From contig AP024673.1 in NCBI GenBank assembly GCA_025998675.1, positions 1,577,221 to 1,641,220 of the forward strand: a stretch of DNA of 64,000 bases, written 5' to 3'. The notes beneath the pieces are model-generated. The model made no database searches, had not been told where the DNA came from, and saw only the letters and a program-made list of their open reading frames with translations. The stretch comes from Fimbriimonadales bacterium. Lineage in GTDB: Bacteria; Armatimonadota; Fimbriimonadia; Fimbriimonadales; GBS-DC. Made by a program: the position numbers and the translations under genes. This document shows, one piece after another, positions 7,549 through 15,557 of the stretch; the stretch's first letter is position 1; every line of letters begins with the position of its first letter.

Positions 7549-8637
7549 ATGACCCAGCGTGTATGGAACTTTTCGGCGGGTCCGGGGACGCTGCCCCTGC
7601 CCGTGCTGGAGGAAGCGCAACGCGATTTGCTCTGTTTGCCCGGCGTCGGCGCGTCGGTGCTGGAAATCAGCCATCGTTCCAAACATTTCGATGCGATTAT
7701 TCAGGAGGCGGAGGCGAACCTGCGCCAGTTGCTGAACATCCCCGACGAGTACCATGTGCTGTTTTTGCAGGGCGGCGCGAGCCTGCAGTTCGCGATGGTT
7801 CCGATGAACCTGCTGGGCGACGGCAGCGCGGACTACCTCATCACGGGCGCGTGGGGGCAGAAGGCGTACAAAGAGGCGCAGCTGGTGGGCAAGGCGCGCG
7901 CCGCGTGGAACGGCAAGGAGGAGAATTTCGTCCGCACGCCGCGCCCTGACGAATACACGATTGACCCCAGCGCGCGCTATGTGCATTTCACCTCCAACGA
8001 GACCATTCAGGGAGTCGTGTTCCCAACCGAGCCGCCCGTGGGAGATGTACCGCTGGTGTGCGATATGTCGTCCGATTTCCTCTCGCGCCCGATTGACATC
8101 CGCCGCTACGCGCTGATTTACGCAGGCGCGCAGAAGAACGCGGGTCCCGCGGGCGCGACGATTGTGATTCTGCGCGACGACCTCGTGCAACGCGCGCCCG
8201 AAACGCTGCCCGCGATGCTGAGCTACCGCGTGCAGGCAGAGAATAAATCGCTCTACAACACACCGCCCGTGTTCGCGATTTACATCGTGATGCTGGTGAC
8301 GCGCTGGCTGTTGCACACGATTGGCGGGCTGGCGGCGATGGAGCGCATCAACCGCGAGAAGGCGCAACTGCTGTACGACACGATCGACGGGAGCGGCGGC
8401 TTCTATCGCGGGCACGCGCACCCCGAACACCGCTCGATCATGAATGTCACCTTCCGCCTGCCAAGCGAGGCGCTGGAGAAGCAGTTCCTGCAGGAGGCGC
8501 AGGCGCACGGGCTACACGAGCTGAAGGGGCATCGTTCGGTTGGCGGTTGCCGCGCGTCCATCTACAACGCGATGCCGATTGAGGGCGTGCGCGCGCTGTG
8601 CGACTTTATGCGTGCGTTCGCGCAGCGGAACGGCTGA
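7549..8637 (+). CDS. serC: Phosphoserine aminotransferase
   Basis: SerC converts 3-phosphohydroxypyruvate and glutamate to phosphoserine in serine synthesis. The 362-residue protein begins with the family motif VWNFSAGPGTLPLPVLEEAQ, has LEISHRSKHF, GGASLQF, and the PLP-binding Lys196 in YAGAQKNAGPAG; GCRASIYNAM lies near the end. The ATG at 7549 follows a GGGAGG site; the frame stays open far upstream only because it runs antisense through dnaX. TATCCT at 7525-7530 is a candidate -10. It starts the run serC-prmA-rsmE, although prmA has its own promoter. Confidence 0.95.
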   Translation: MTQRVWNFSAGPGTLPLPVLEEAQRDLLCLPGVGASVLEISHRSKHFDAIIQEAEANLRQLLNIPDEYHVLFLQGGASLQFAMVPMNLLGDGSADYLITGAWGQKAYKEAQLVGKARAAWNGKEENFVRTPRPDEYTIDPSARYVHFTSNETIQGVVFPTEPPVGDVPLVCDMSSDFLSRPIDIRRYALIYAGAQKNAGPAGATIVILRDDLVQRAPETLPAMLSYRVQAENKSLYNTPPVFAIYIVMLVTRWLLHTIGGLAAMERINREKAQLLYDTIDGSGGFYRGHAHPEHRSIMNVTFRLPSEALEKQFLQEAQAHGLHELKGHRSVGGCRASIYNAMPIEGVRALCDFMRAFAQRNG

Positions 8638-8655
8638 CCCGCCGCCAGCGGTTGG

Positions 8656-8669
8656 TATAATTCGCCCTG
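8656..8669 (+). promoter_or_regulatory. Leaderless-type promoter of prmA
   Basis: TTGGTATAAT ends at 8661 and the prmA ATG follows after 8 nt. It is a consensus -10 with no Shine-Dalgarno between. Confidence 0.65.
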
Positions 8670-9533
8670 ATGAAGCCGACGGAATGGCTCAGCATCCGTG
8701 TCGTTGCGTCGCCGCCCGCCTGGGACGCTGTGGCGGCGGTGCTGATCGATTCGGGCTGCGCAGGCGTGGAGCTGCGCGACCAGCCCTACAGCGTGGTCGC
8801 CTACCTGCCCGCCACAGAGAAAGAGCGGCTCCACACGATTGAGACCCGCCTGCAGCAGTTGCCCGAATACGACCTGCCACCCGTCCACAAAGTCGAGGTG
8901 CAGACCGTCACGGAATCGAACTGGCACACGGCGTGGCGGCGCTACTTTCGAAGCCGTCGGTTTGGGCAGCGAATCCGCGTGCAGCCCAGCTGGAGCCGCT
9001 ACAAGCCCGCGCCGGATGAAATCCTCATCCAGTTAGATCCCGGGCTGGCGTTCGGCACGGGCGGGCACGCCACCACCGCGCTGTGTCTGGAGTTGCTGGA
9101 GCGGTATGTGCAGCCCGGCATGCGCGTGGCGGATGTGGGCACAGGCACGGGCATTCTGGCAATCGCCGCGGCGAAGCTCGGCGCACAGGCAGTGTTGGCG
9201 GTGGACGACGACGCGCTCGCCGTCAAGGTCGCGCAGGGGAATCTTGAGCGCAACGGCGTCGCCGACCGCGTGCAGGCGGTCGTTGGGGACGGGTTCCGTG
9301 CGCTGGTGGGCGAGTACGATTTGATTGTGTGCAACATTATCAGCGACTTCCTGGTTGCGACCGCGCCGCAGGTTCCCCCCTTGCTGCGGGCGGGCGGGCT
9401 GTATCTGGCGTCGGGCACAAGCGGGCGCAACTGGCGGGGGCGAGTGCGCCGCGCGATTGAAGACGCCGGGCTTACGCTGGAGGAGGTGCGCAAACGCCGC
9501 ACATGGGTCGCCGCCGTGTTCCGCAAGCGCTGA
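8670..9533 (+). CDS. prmA: Ribosomal protein L11 methyltransferase
   Basis: PrmA uses S-adenosylmethionine to methylate ribosomal protein L11. The 287-residue protein has the family's N-terminal recognition domain, then the signature FGTGGHATT at 129-136 and SAM motif I DVGTGTGILAIAAAKLG from 155, followed by VDDD and VCNIISDFL. Length is normal. It overlaps rsmE by 31 bp, the usual gene order in many bacteria, so both translation-related methyltransferases are made together. Confidence 0.95.
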   Translation: MKPTEWLSIRVVASPPAWDAVAAVLIDSGCAGVELRDQPYSVVAYLPATEKERLHTIETRLQQLPEYDLPPVHKVEVQTVTESNWHTAWRRYFRSRRFGQRIRVQPSWSRYKPAPDEILIQLDPGLAFGTGGHATTALCLELLERYVQPGMRVADVGTGTGILAIAAAKLGAQAVLAVDDDALAVKVAQGNLERNGVADRVQAVVGDGFRALVGEYDLIVCNIISDFLVATAPQVPPLLRAGGLYLASGTSGRNWRGRVRRAIEDAGLTLEEVRKRRTWVAAVFRKR

Positions 9534-10255
9534 CGCCGCGCGCCCTGCCGCGCTTTTTTGTGCCGCCCACAACGCTGGAGACGCGCACACTGCCTGACCC
9601 TGTGGCGCATCAGGTGGGGCGTGTGCTGCGCCTGCGCGCGGGCGACTGGATTTGCCTGCTGGACGGCGCGGGCGGGGTCTACCACGCGCAGCTGGGCGAG
9701 AACCTGCGGATTGAAACGCTGGAAGCGTGCGCCCTCGAGACCGAGCTGCCCTTCGCCGTCACGGTGCTGCAGTCGCTGCTGCGCCCCGACAAAGCGGAGA
9801 CCGCGATTCGGCTATGCGTGCAGGGCGGCGCGCAGACGATTCTGTTCGCGCCCAGCGAGCGTTCGATTGCAAAGCTGGAGCCTGCGCGTGCGCCGTCGCG
9901 TCAGGCGCGCTGGCAACTCATCGCGCAGGAGGAGGCGGAACTTGCCTGCCGCGCCCGCCTGCCCGAAGTGCGCCTCCTGCCCGACTGGCGAGATGTGTTC
10001 CAGCGCCTGCCGCGCCCCGTGTTCGTGCTGGACGAGTGGACGGACGCCATCGCCCTCAAGCAGCGTGGTCGGCGCATCCCCGTGCCTGACGCGCTGAGCC
10101 TCGTCGTCGGTCCGGAGGGCGGCTTCAGCCCCGACGAGCGCGAATGGATGCAGCAGCAGCTCGAAACATGCGCCGTCTCGCTGGGCGCGCGCGTGCTGCG
10201 CACCGAACACGCCGCCGCCTACGCCCTCGCCCAAATCGCCGCCCTGTGGGAGTGA
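9503..10255 (+). CDS. rsmE: 16S rRNA (uracil-1498-N3)-methyltransferase
   Basis: RsmE methylates U1498 in the decoding region of 16S rRNA. The 250-residue product has the N-terminal PUA-like segment LPRFFVPP, then the SPOUT-fold region, with FAPSERS and the SAM-binding knot LVVGPEGGFSPDERE and the closing LGARVLRTEHAAAYALAQ. The ATG at 9503 lies within prmA; a start closer to LPRFF would be more usual but no good start codon is there. Coupled to prmA. Confidence 0.93.
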   Translation: MGRRRVPQALTPRALPRFFVPPTTLETRTLPDPVAHQVGRVLRLRAGDWICLLDGAGGVYHAQLGENLRIETLEACALETELPFAVTVLQSLLRPDKAETAIRLCVQGGAQTILFAPSERSIAKLEPARAPSRQARWQLIAQEEAELACRARLPEVRLLPDWRDVFQRLPRPVFVLDEWTDAIALKQRGRRIPVPDALSLVVGPEGGFSPDEREWMQQQLETCAVSLGARVLRTEHAAAYALAQIAALWE

Positions 10256-10315
10256 ACCTGCCTTAACCTCTCTATAACACACCCAGAGGTTTAATCGCAT
10301 GTGGAGGTACCGACC

Positions 10316-11206
10316 ATGCGTAAGGGATTTACACTGATTGAGCTTCTGGTGGTTATCGCGATTATCGCGATTCTGGCGGCGATCCTGTTCCCGGTGTTCG
10401 CTCAGGCGCGGGAGAAGGCGCGCCAGACCGGCTGTCTGAGCAATGTCAAGCAGATTGGGCTTGGCATCCAGATGTATGTGCAGGACTACGACGAGTATGT
10501 GCCGCGCAACGCCTTTGCGGACCCGCCTCGCGTGCCGGAGGGCGCTCATTTTACCAACTGTTCCTCGCCGCGCTGGATGGATGTGATTCAGCCCTATGTG
10601 AAGAACACCCAGCTGTTCAACTGTCCGAGCGATCCGTTCGCGCCGATTACAGGCACGCTGCCAAACGGGCAGGCGCACACGCTGGCAGAGAACAAGCGCT
10701 ATGTGTACCAGCCCTACTCGCCCGATGGGCGCAATGTGTTCCGCGAGGCGGACTGCGGCGACGCGTTTGGACAGACCAATGTCGGTCGACGCTTCGGCAG
10801 CTACGCGATTAACAACATGTACTACGGCGGCTGCGGCATCACCACTGCCCTTTCCACCTGCACACCGCCCAACAACAAGCCGCTGGCAATCATCGCCGAG
10901 CCTGCCGACACCGTGCTGGTCGCGGAGGTGCAGAACATGGGGCAGAGCGCGGACTTCTATCGCGCCAATCTGGTGGCAGACGACCAGCCCACCCGCGCGG
11001 TGGAGACCTTCCCGTTCCCCGCGCTGCTGAACCGCCGCAATAACGGCGCGATACTGGGACGCCATATGAAGCTTTCCAATGTCGTGTGGGTGGACGGGCA
11101 CGCAAAGGCGGTCTCGCTGAACTATCTGGCGGAGACCAACCCGCAAATCTGCGGCACGACCTGCGTGATGTTCCGCTTCACGGTGGACGACGACCGCCCG
11201 CGCTAA
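10316..11206 (+). CDS. Prepilin-type (DUF1559-like) pseudopilin, Armatimonadota style
   Basis: The protein starts [22 protein letters not shown]: a short basic leader, the Gly-Phe prepilin peptidase site and the conserved Glu5, followed by a single membrane helix. [37 protein letters not shown] then follows, a signature abundant in Armatimonadota and Planctomycetota type II secretion-like pseudopilins. The globular part ends with the '[11 protein letters not shown]' motif common to this group. Cys residues in the globular region may form disulfides. ATG 10316 is chosen for the GGAGG site at 10303-10307. It stands alone; no pilus genes are nearby. A hairpin follows at 11217. Confidence 0.9.
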   Translation: MRKGFTLIELLVVIAIIAILAAILFPVFAQAREKARQTGCLSNVKQIGLGIQMYVQDYDEYVPRNAFADPPRVPEGAHFTNCSSPRWMDVIQPYVKNTQLFNCPSDPFAPITGTLPNGQAHTLAENKRYVYQPYSPDGRNVFREADCGDAFGQTNVGRRFGSYAINNMYYGGCGITTALSTCTPPNNKPLAIIAEPADTVLVAEVQNMGQSADFYRANLVADDQPTRAVETFPFPALLNRRNNGAILGRHMKLSNVVWVDGHAKAVSLNYLAETNPQICGTTCVMFRFTVDDDRPR

Positions 11207-11216
11207 TCAGTCGCCT

Positions 11217-11252
11217 CTCTCAGCCGCCGCGTGTGCCCGCGGCGGCTGAGAG
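11217..11252 (+). terminator. Strong hairpin after the prepilin gene
   Basis: A perfect 15-bp stem (CTCTCAGCCGCCGCG and its complement) with a 6-nt loop lies 10 nt past the stop codon. No U-run follows, so it may be a terminator of low-U type or an mRNA stabiliser. Confidence 0.6.
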
Positions 11253-11345
11253 TCTCGCTGTAATCGCTGAATGCCTCCTCGCGCCCCCGCATCCCCGATC
11301 CCTGAAGCCTTCTGCAAAGTCGACCTGCGTCGGCTAACGATACTG

Positions 11346-11388
11346 AAAAAAAAGCCTCATGAAGCGGAGGTCAGACGCTCCATGAGGC
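11346..11388 (-). terminator. Intrinsic terminator (minus strand)
   Basis: Arms GCCTCATGGAGCG and CGCTTCATGAGGC form a 13-bp stem with one imperfect pair, followed by eight U (A8 at 11346-11353 on the plus strand). It ends transcripts coming from the right. Confidence 0.8.
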
Positions 11389-11503
11389 GCAATATAGGCA
11401 GGCAGATAAGGCGTTTGCGCTTCGCTCCCGAAATAGGCTCGATTGACTTGCCCCTCGTGAGGCGACTTTCTGTTTGGTTGTACTTCCCTCTCGCACGCGC
11501 TCT
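11346..11503 (-). ncRNA. Candidate small RNA with own promoter and intrinsic terminator
   Basis: On the minus strand TATAAT occurs at 11515-11510 and an intrinsic terminator ends at 11346. The interval of about 158 nt holds no plausible minus-strand coding frame. The RNA begins near AGAGCGCGTGCGAGAGGG and contains several short stems. I do not recognise 6S, SRP, tmRNA or a known riboswitch in it. Alternatively the terminator serves the STAND gene read-through from 11601, about 210 nt further. No good -35 element was found. Confidence 0.4.
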
Positions 11504-11600
11504 GCCCTAATTATAAAGCGGGCACTGGGGAGATTTCCAGCAAAAATCCCCTCGAATCCGTGCAGTAAAAAAGCGATTTTGCAGTTGGAGTATTGGGTGT

Positions 11601-14090
11601 TCAGAGAAGGCGTCGACGCCGATGGATCTTGAGGTTCTGGCGTTTCAAGGCAGGATAGGGTTTGGCTTCTATACGATTGCGGAGCTTGCTGGCTTCATGC
11701 AGCAGTGTTCGCGCTTCAGCATACCGCTGCTGGCTGAACCGGAGGCGTGCGAGAATCTCCAGCGTGCGTGCGACGCCGTACGGATTGCCATAGCCCCGTC
11801 GTATCTCGAGGGCTTTGTTCAGATGATACTCAGTATCCAGTAAGCGTCCCTCATGCCATGCAAGCCAGCCGAGGTTGTGATGCGTGCGCGACTTGTGGGG
11901 CAGATTCATATAGGTCGGTTCAATCTCGTCCCAGGCTTCTCGAAGCAGCGTGTGCGCATCCCATCTGATGGCGTCGGCAAGCCGCCACGGATGCCCAGCG
12001 TCGCGCGCCAGCAGCTCAATCTCCGCCAGGCGGTTCAGCGTCCAGCAAATCCAGCGCGGCTGTCCCTCATGCTGCCAGAATTCCAGCGCGGGGAGATGGC
12101 GTTCGAGGGCGTCGGCGTATCGTCCCTGCACCGCATACAGGTCGCCCAGACAGCTGTTGAGTGCGTGAATCGGCGCAGGGACTGGTTCTGGATCCTCAAG
12201 CAGGCATTTGAGTCCCTCCAGAGCGCACTGTTCGGCGTGTGCATAGTCGCCCAGTTCCAGGTAGACCCGACTCAACTCGCGCAAAGTGTAGGGCACATAC
12301 ACCCCTAACTTAAGGCACTGTTCGTACCGCTCGCCACTGCGTCGGAGTCGCCCGCGCTGGTAGTCCAGATAGCCGCCGACATAATGGAGCAGCCCCCGAA
12401 CCGCTTGCGGCATGCGCCAGGTGGCGGGATTTCGCTCGATGGTGCGCAGAATCGACTCCGCCTCGTGGAGATTGCCGATGACCGCTTCACTCTCGGCAAG
12501 CTCCAGCGCTGATATGATTTCTGCCTCGCGCGCGTGGCGCGATCGGGCGTACTCCCGCGCGCGCAGATAGCATTCGTGAGCGCGATTGCCGTCGCCGATA
12601 TTGTGAAAGAAGCGCCCCACGGTGTGCAAATACTGCGGCAGGTCTTGCAGCACGCTCACCAGCTTTCCAGCTCTCGCGTTGTCGCTGTTGTTCACAAGCC
12701 CCGCGAAAACGCAGTAGACCACCTCCGCATAGGTATCGGAAAGCATCTCTGGCGTCTGCTCCAGAAACCGGTAGCCCCAGTCAAGCACCATGGCAGGCGG
12801 GCGATAATCACATGCGCGAGTCACAAGGCTCAACACTTCCGCAACCACAGCCTTCTCCTGCTGCTCTTGGAAATGTTCCAGGAGCCTGTGCAGCATGTTC
12901 CTCTCGCGAAAACACCACTGGCGTATCTGGACGGGCGGCAGCGCGGCAGCCATGCGTTCTAAACGCCCCATATAGTAGGCTCGCAAACGCTCCATCACGA
13001 CATGCTCCTGCGACTCGGGTAGTAGAGGGATGCTCGAACGCACCTGCCGATGGATACGATACAGCGGCTCCTCCGAATCGACCGACCGATGCAAAAAACC
13101 GTTCCGCACCATCGCGTCCAGAAACGCCTGCATCTGCTCCGAACTCACCTGCGCCGCCGCCGCCGCCGACTCCGCGTCAAAAGCGTCCACAAACACCAGC
13201 AGACACTTCAAAATGCGCTGCTCCTCTTCGCGAAGCGTGTCAATCAGACCACGCGACCGACCCTGGGACGATAGAACCTGCCCGATCACAGACTCTCCTC
13301 CCAGCAAGCCATGAATGCGCCCCGTGTAGAGCGCGTTCGAGTCCTGATACAGCCACAGCCCCAGATTCACCAGCTTCCCCGGATGACCCTCCGCCCGTGC
13401 GCATATCTGCGCGAGTTTACGAGCATTCCGTGGCGTGAGCTGGAAGCGTCCACCCGCCTGCCGCAACACCAGCGCAACGCTTGGGTACTGCTTCAGCGCC
13501 TCCACCGAAGTAAGCGTCTCAGGAGGCGAGGCAAGCGGCGGCAGGGGGAGTACCTGCTCGGCAGCCAACTCCAGCGGCTTCTGGGAAGTCGCGAGGATTT
13601 TTGCCTGAGGCGCGGCTTGCAGCAACTGCGCCACATACGCCGCCCCTTCGGGCAACAGGCGGTCGAAATCGTCCAGCACAAGCAGCTCGCCCCCCTCAAA
13701 CAGGCGCGCGACCAGCCGCTGCCAGTCCGACTCCAGCGGGAAGGAGAGGTCAAGGGTGTGGAACAGCGACGCCAGGATTTGCTCGGCGGCGTTCAGCAAG
13801 GTCAGATTCACATACACGCAGGGCGCGCCCGCCGCCTGTATCTGTTTGAGGAACGCGCAGGCAAGATGGGTCTTGCCGATTCCGGAGGGACCCGTGAGCG
13901 TCAGCAGGGGCGCGTCGGGTGTGTGATACCAGCGCTCCAGCTGTTGCAGTTCCTGTTCGCGTCCGAGGCATGCATCCAGATAACAGGGGGTTGACGCGGC
14001 GGCGTGTCCCGCACGCATTCGCGCCCGCGCGCGCTGAATGATGGTGCGATAGCGCCGCAGATCGGTCTGCCCATCACGGGTCGTCCGCAT
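11601..14090 (-). CDS. STAND-type ATPase with C-terminal TPR-like repeats
   Basis: The 829-residue protein has a P-loop (LTGPSGIGKTHLACAF, about residues 63-78 from this start), Walker B LLVLDDFDRLL and further NB-ARC/AAA features (LATSQKPLELAAEQVLPLPPL), then a winged-helix-like segment and a long helical region with TPR-like repeats (for example RLAEIELLARDAGHP, NLGWLAWHEGRLLDTEYHLNKALEIRR). This is the architecture of signal-transduction ATPases such as the MalT/LuxR or AfsR groups, but no DNA-binding domain is present at either end, so its output is unknown. ATG 14090 was chosen because AGGAGG precedes it; 50 upstream codons are open but lack signals. Confidence 0.8.
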   Translation of the reverse strand: MRTTRDGQTDLRRYRTIIQRARARMRAGHAAASTPCYLDACLGREQELQQLERWYHTPDAPLLTLTGPSGIGKTHLACAFLKQIQAAGAPCVYVNLTLLNAAEQILASLFHTLDLSFPLESDWQRLVARLFEGGELLVLDDFDRLLPEGAAYVAQLLQAAPQAKILATSQKPLELAAEQVLPLPPLASPPETLTSVEALKQYPSVALVLRQAGGRFQLTPRNARKLAQICARAEGHPGKLVNLGLWLYQDSNALYTGRIHGLLGGESVIGQVLSSQGRSRGLIDTLREEEQRILKCLLVFVDAFDAESAAAAAQVSSEQMQAFLDAMVRNGFLHRSVDSEEPLYRIHRQVRSSIPLLPESQEHVVMERLRAYYMGRLERMAAALPPVQIRQWCFRERNMLHRLLEHFQEQQEKAVVAEVLSLVTRACDYRPPAMVLDWGYRFLEQTPEMLSDTYAEVVYCVFAGLVNNSDNARAGKLVSVLQDLPQYLHTVGRFFHNIGDGNRAHECYLRAREYARSRHAREAEIISALELAESEAVIGNLHEAESILRTIERNPATWRMPQAVRGLLHYVGGYLDYQRGRLRRSGERYEQCLKLGVYVPYTLRELSRVYLELGDYAHAEQCALEGLKCLLEDPEPVPAPIHALNSCLGDLYAVQGRYADALERHLPALEFWQHEGQPRWICWTLNRLAEIELLARDAGHPWRLADAIRWDAHTLLREAWDEIEPTYMNLPHKSRTHHNLGWLAWHEGRLLDTEYHLNKALEIRRGYGNPYGVARTLEILARLRFSQQRYAEARTLLHEASKLRNRIEAKPYPALKRQNLKIHRRRRLL

Positions 14091-14297
14091 ACTCTGCCTA
14101 CCTCCTGCAAAACAGGGCGCGTGCGTTTGCCAAGCCTTTGTACCCTGTACACGAAACGCCCTGAGACAAGGTCTGCGAAAGCGCGGCTTCCACAGACCAT
14201 ACGCTCCCTTAGACGCAACAGAATCGCGTTTGTTTTGCAACTGGTGAGCGTTCCGAGCAAATCGGAACGATACACTTAGAACGTCGCTTTTGCAATT

Positions 14298-14398
14298 ATA
14301 CCAATCAGCGTATCAGATTCCGCAAATCCGAGCCTGCGTTGCTGCGAGTGTCTGAACGCAGCTGGATGATTTATGAGCTATGATCCGCCGACTGGTAT
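14298..14398. repeat. MITE-like element, copy D (short, 101 bp)
   Basis: Ends ATACCAATCAGCG and CCGCCGACTGGTAT match the termini of the other MITE copies, but the core has shrunk to about 45 bp with no strong hairpin. It overlaps the last codons of the sbcD-like gene. Upstream, 14091-14297 holds the promoter region of the STAND gene and a 7-bp hairpin GTTCCGA/TCGGAAC at 14247-14265. Confidence 0.7.
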
Positions 14399-15522
14399 AA
14401 GTACCGCTCCCCCAGCTCCATAAACGCCGCGCGGTCGATGTCGGCGGGCAGGTCGTAGGTGTGCGCGAACAGGCGCCACTCGTCGATGAGCGTGAGACGG
14501 TTCTCGTTGTCTGCGTCGGTAGCGCCCGGTCGGATGCGCCCGCTGGCGGCGATGCGCGGCGCGCGCAGGTCTAACAGGTAGTGCAGCGCGCGCGCCTTCA
14601 GTTCCCGCAGCAGCTCGCCGTCGATCTGGCGGCGGAGTTCGGGGTGCAGGTTCCACACGCGCTGGCGCACAATCGCGCCCTGCAGGGCGTCGCCCAGCGC
14701 GTCTGCCCGCAATTCGATGGCTTCGTTCAGCTCTGTGGCGGTCAACTCGGCGGCGTCTATCGGTACAAGGTCAAACACTGCCCGCGTGCGTATCGGGCAA
14801 AATTCGTGCGTGCGCGTTTCAGCGTCGTAGAGGATCCAGCCCTTCTCCTTGCCCGCCTCTTCCCAGATGTTTGTGCTGGTGAACTCCGTCGCGCCGGGGT
14901 ACAGCGCGTTGCTCGCGACCTGCGTGTAGAGATGCCAATCGCCCAGCGCGATGTAGTCCCACTCGTCGCGCACAATGCGCTGGCGGTCTATCGGTCGCTC
15001 CAGCGCGAAGGGCGTGACGCCTTCCAGCAAGCCGTGCAGCAGCAGCAGGTTCCAGCGCGTGTGCGGGTTGGGCTGCAGCAGGCTCCGCTCCAGCTCCAGA
15101 ACGCCGCGCGACGGGATGCACAGCAGCGTGGCGTTCAGCGCGGCAATCTCCACCTGCTCGATGCGGTCATAGACGACCTGCACGCCGGGGATGTGCGTGA
15201 GGAGCGCGAGGATACAGCCGCTGCCTGCCACGCGCGGCGTTTCGTGATTGCCCGCGATAATCACCAGCGGCGCGCCCGCCCGACGCGCCTGCACCTCGGA
15301 TAGCGCGCGGTAGGCGGCGATGAGGCTGGAGTTGGGGGGGCGCACCGCGTGGAACAGGTCGCCCGTAATCAGCACCAGGTCGGGTTCGGCGTCTCGAATC
15401 GCGCGCAGGGCGCGGCGGAACGCCTGCAGCACATCATGCTCGCGCTGGTTCATGCCATGCTCGTTCGTGCGGCTGTAGGCGCGGTAGCCCAGATGCACAT
15501 CGCTCAGGTGCGCGATTTTCAT
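14371..15522 (-). CDS. SbcD/Mre11-like DNA exonuclease
   Basis: The 383-residue protein is a calcineurin-like metallophosphoesterase of the SbcD/Mre11 group, which trims DNA ends and hairpins. Metal-binding motifs are in order: HLSDVHLG, LITGDLFH, AGNHETPR, LLLHG and ALGDWHLY. The ATG at 15522 follows a TATACT (15535-15530) by 7 nt. The last residues (YQSADHSS) and the stop codon are supplied by the inverted terminus of the MITE at 14298-14398. No sbcC-like SMC ATPase follows, so its partner is elsewhere or absent. Confidence 0.85.
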   Translation of the reverse strand: MKIAHLSDVHLGYRAYSRTNEHGMNQREHDVLQAFRRALRAIRDAEPDLVLITGDLFHAVRPPNSSLIAAYRALSEVQARRAGAPLVIIAGNHETPRVAGSGCILALLTHIPGVQVVYDRIEQVEIAALNATLLCIPSRGVLELERSLLQPNPHTRWNLLLLHGLLEGVTPFALERPIDRQRIVRDEWDYIALGDWHLYTQVASNALYPGATEFTSTNIWEEAGKEKGWILYDAETRTHEFCPIRTRAVFDLVPIDAAELTATELNEAIELRADALGDALQGAIVRQRVWNLHPELRRQIDGELLRELKARALHYLLDLRAPRIAASGRIRPGATDADNENRLTLIDEWRLFAHTYDLPADIDRAAFMELGERYLYQSADHSS

Positions 15523-15557
15523 CGGCGCAAGTATACCTGTGGGGTACTCTCCTGCAG
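15523..15557. promoter_or_regulatory. Back-to-back leaderless-type promoters (sbcD-like / methyltransferase)
   Basis: TATACT on the minus strand (15535-15530) serves the nuclease gene; TACTCT on the plus strand (15545-15550) ends 7 nt before the GTG at 15558. Both genes would be transcribed without leaders from only 35 bp. Confidence 0.55.

Noticed and set aside
11346-11503. c-di-GMP riboswitch in the small-RNA candidate
   Set aside because: GGGGCAAGUC and GCGCAAACGCC faintly recall GEMM blocks but the order and pairing do not fit, in contrast to 60946-61035.
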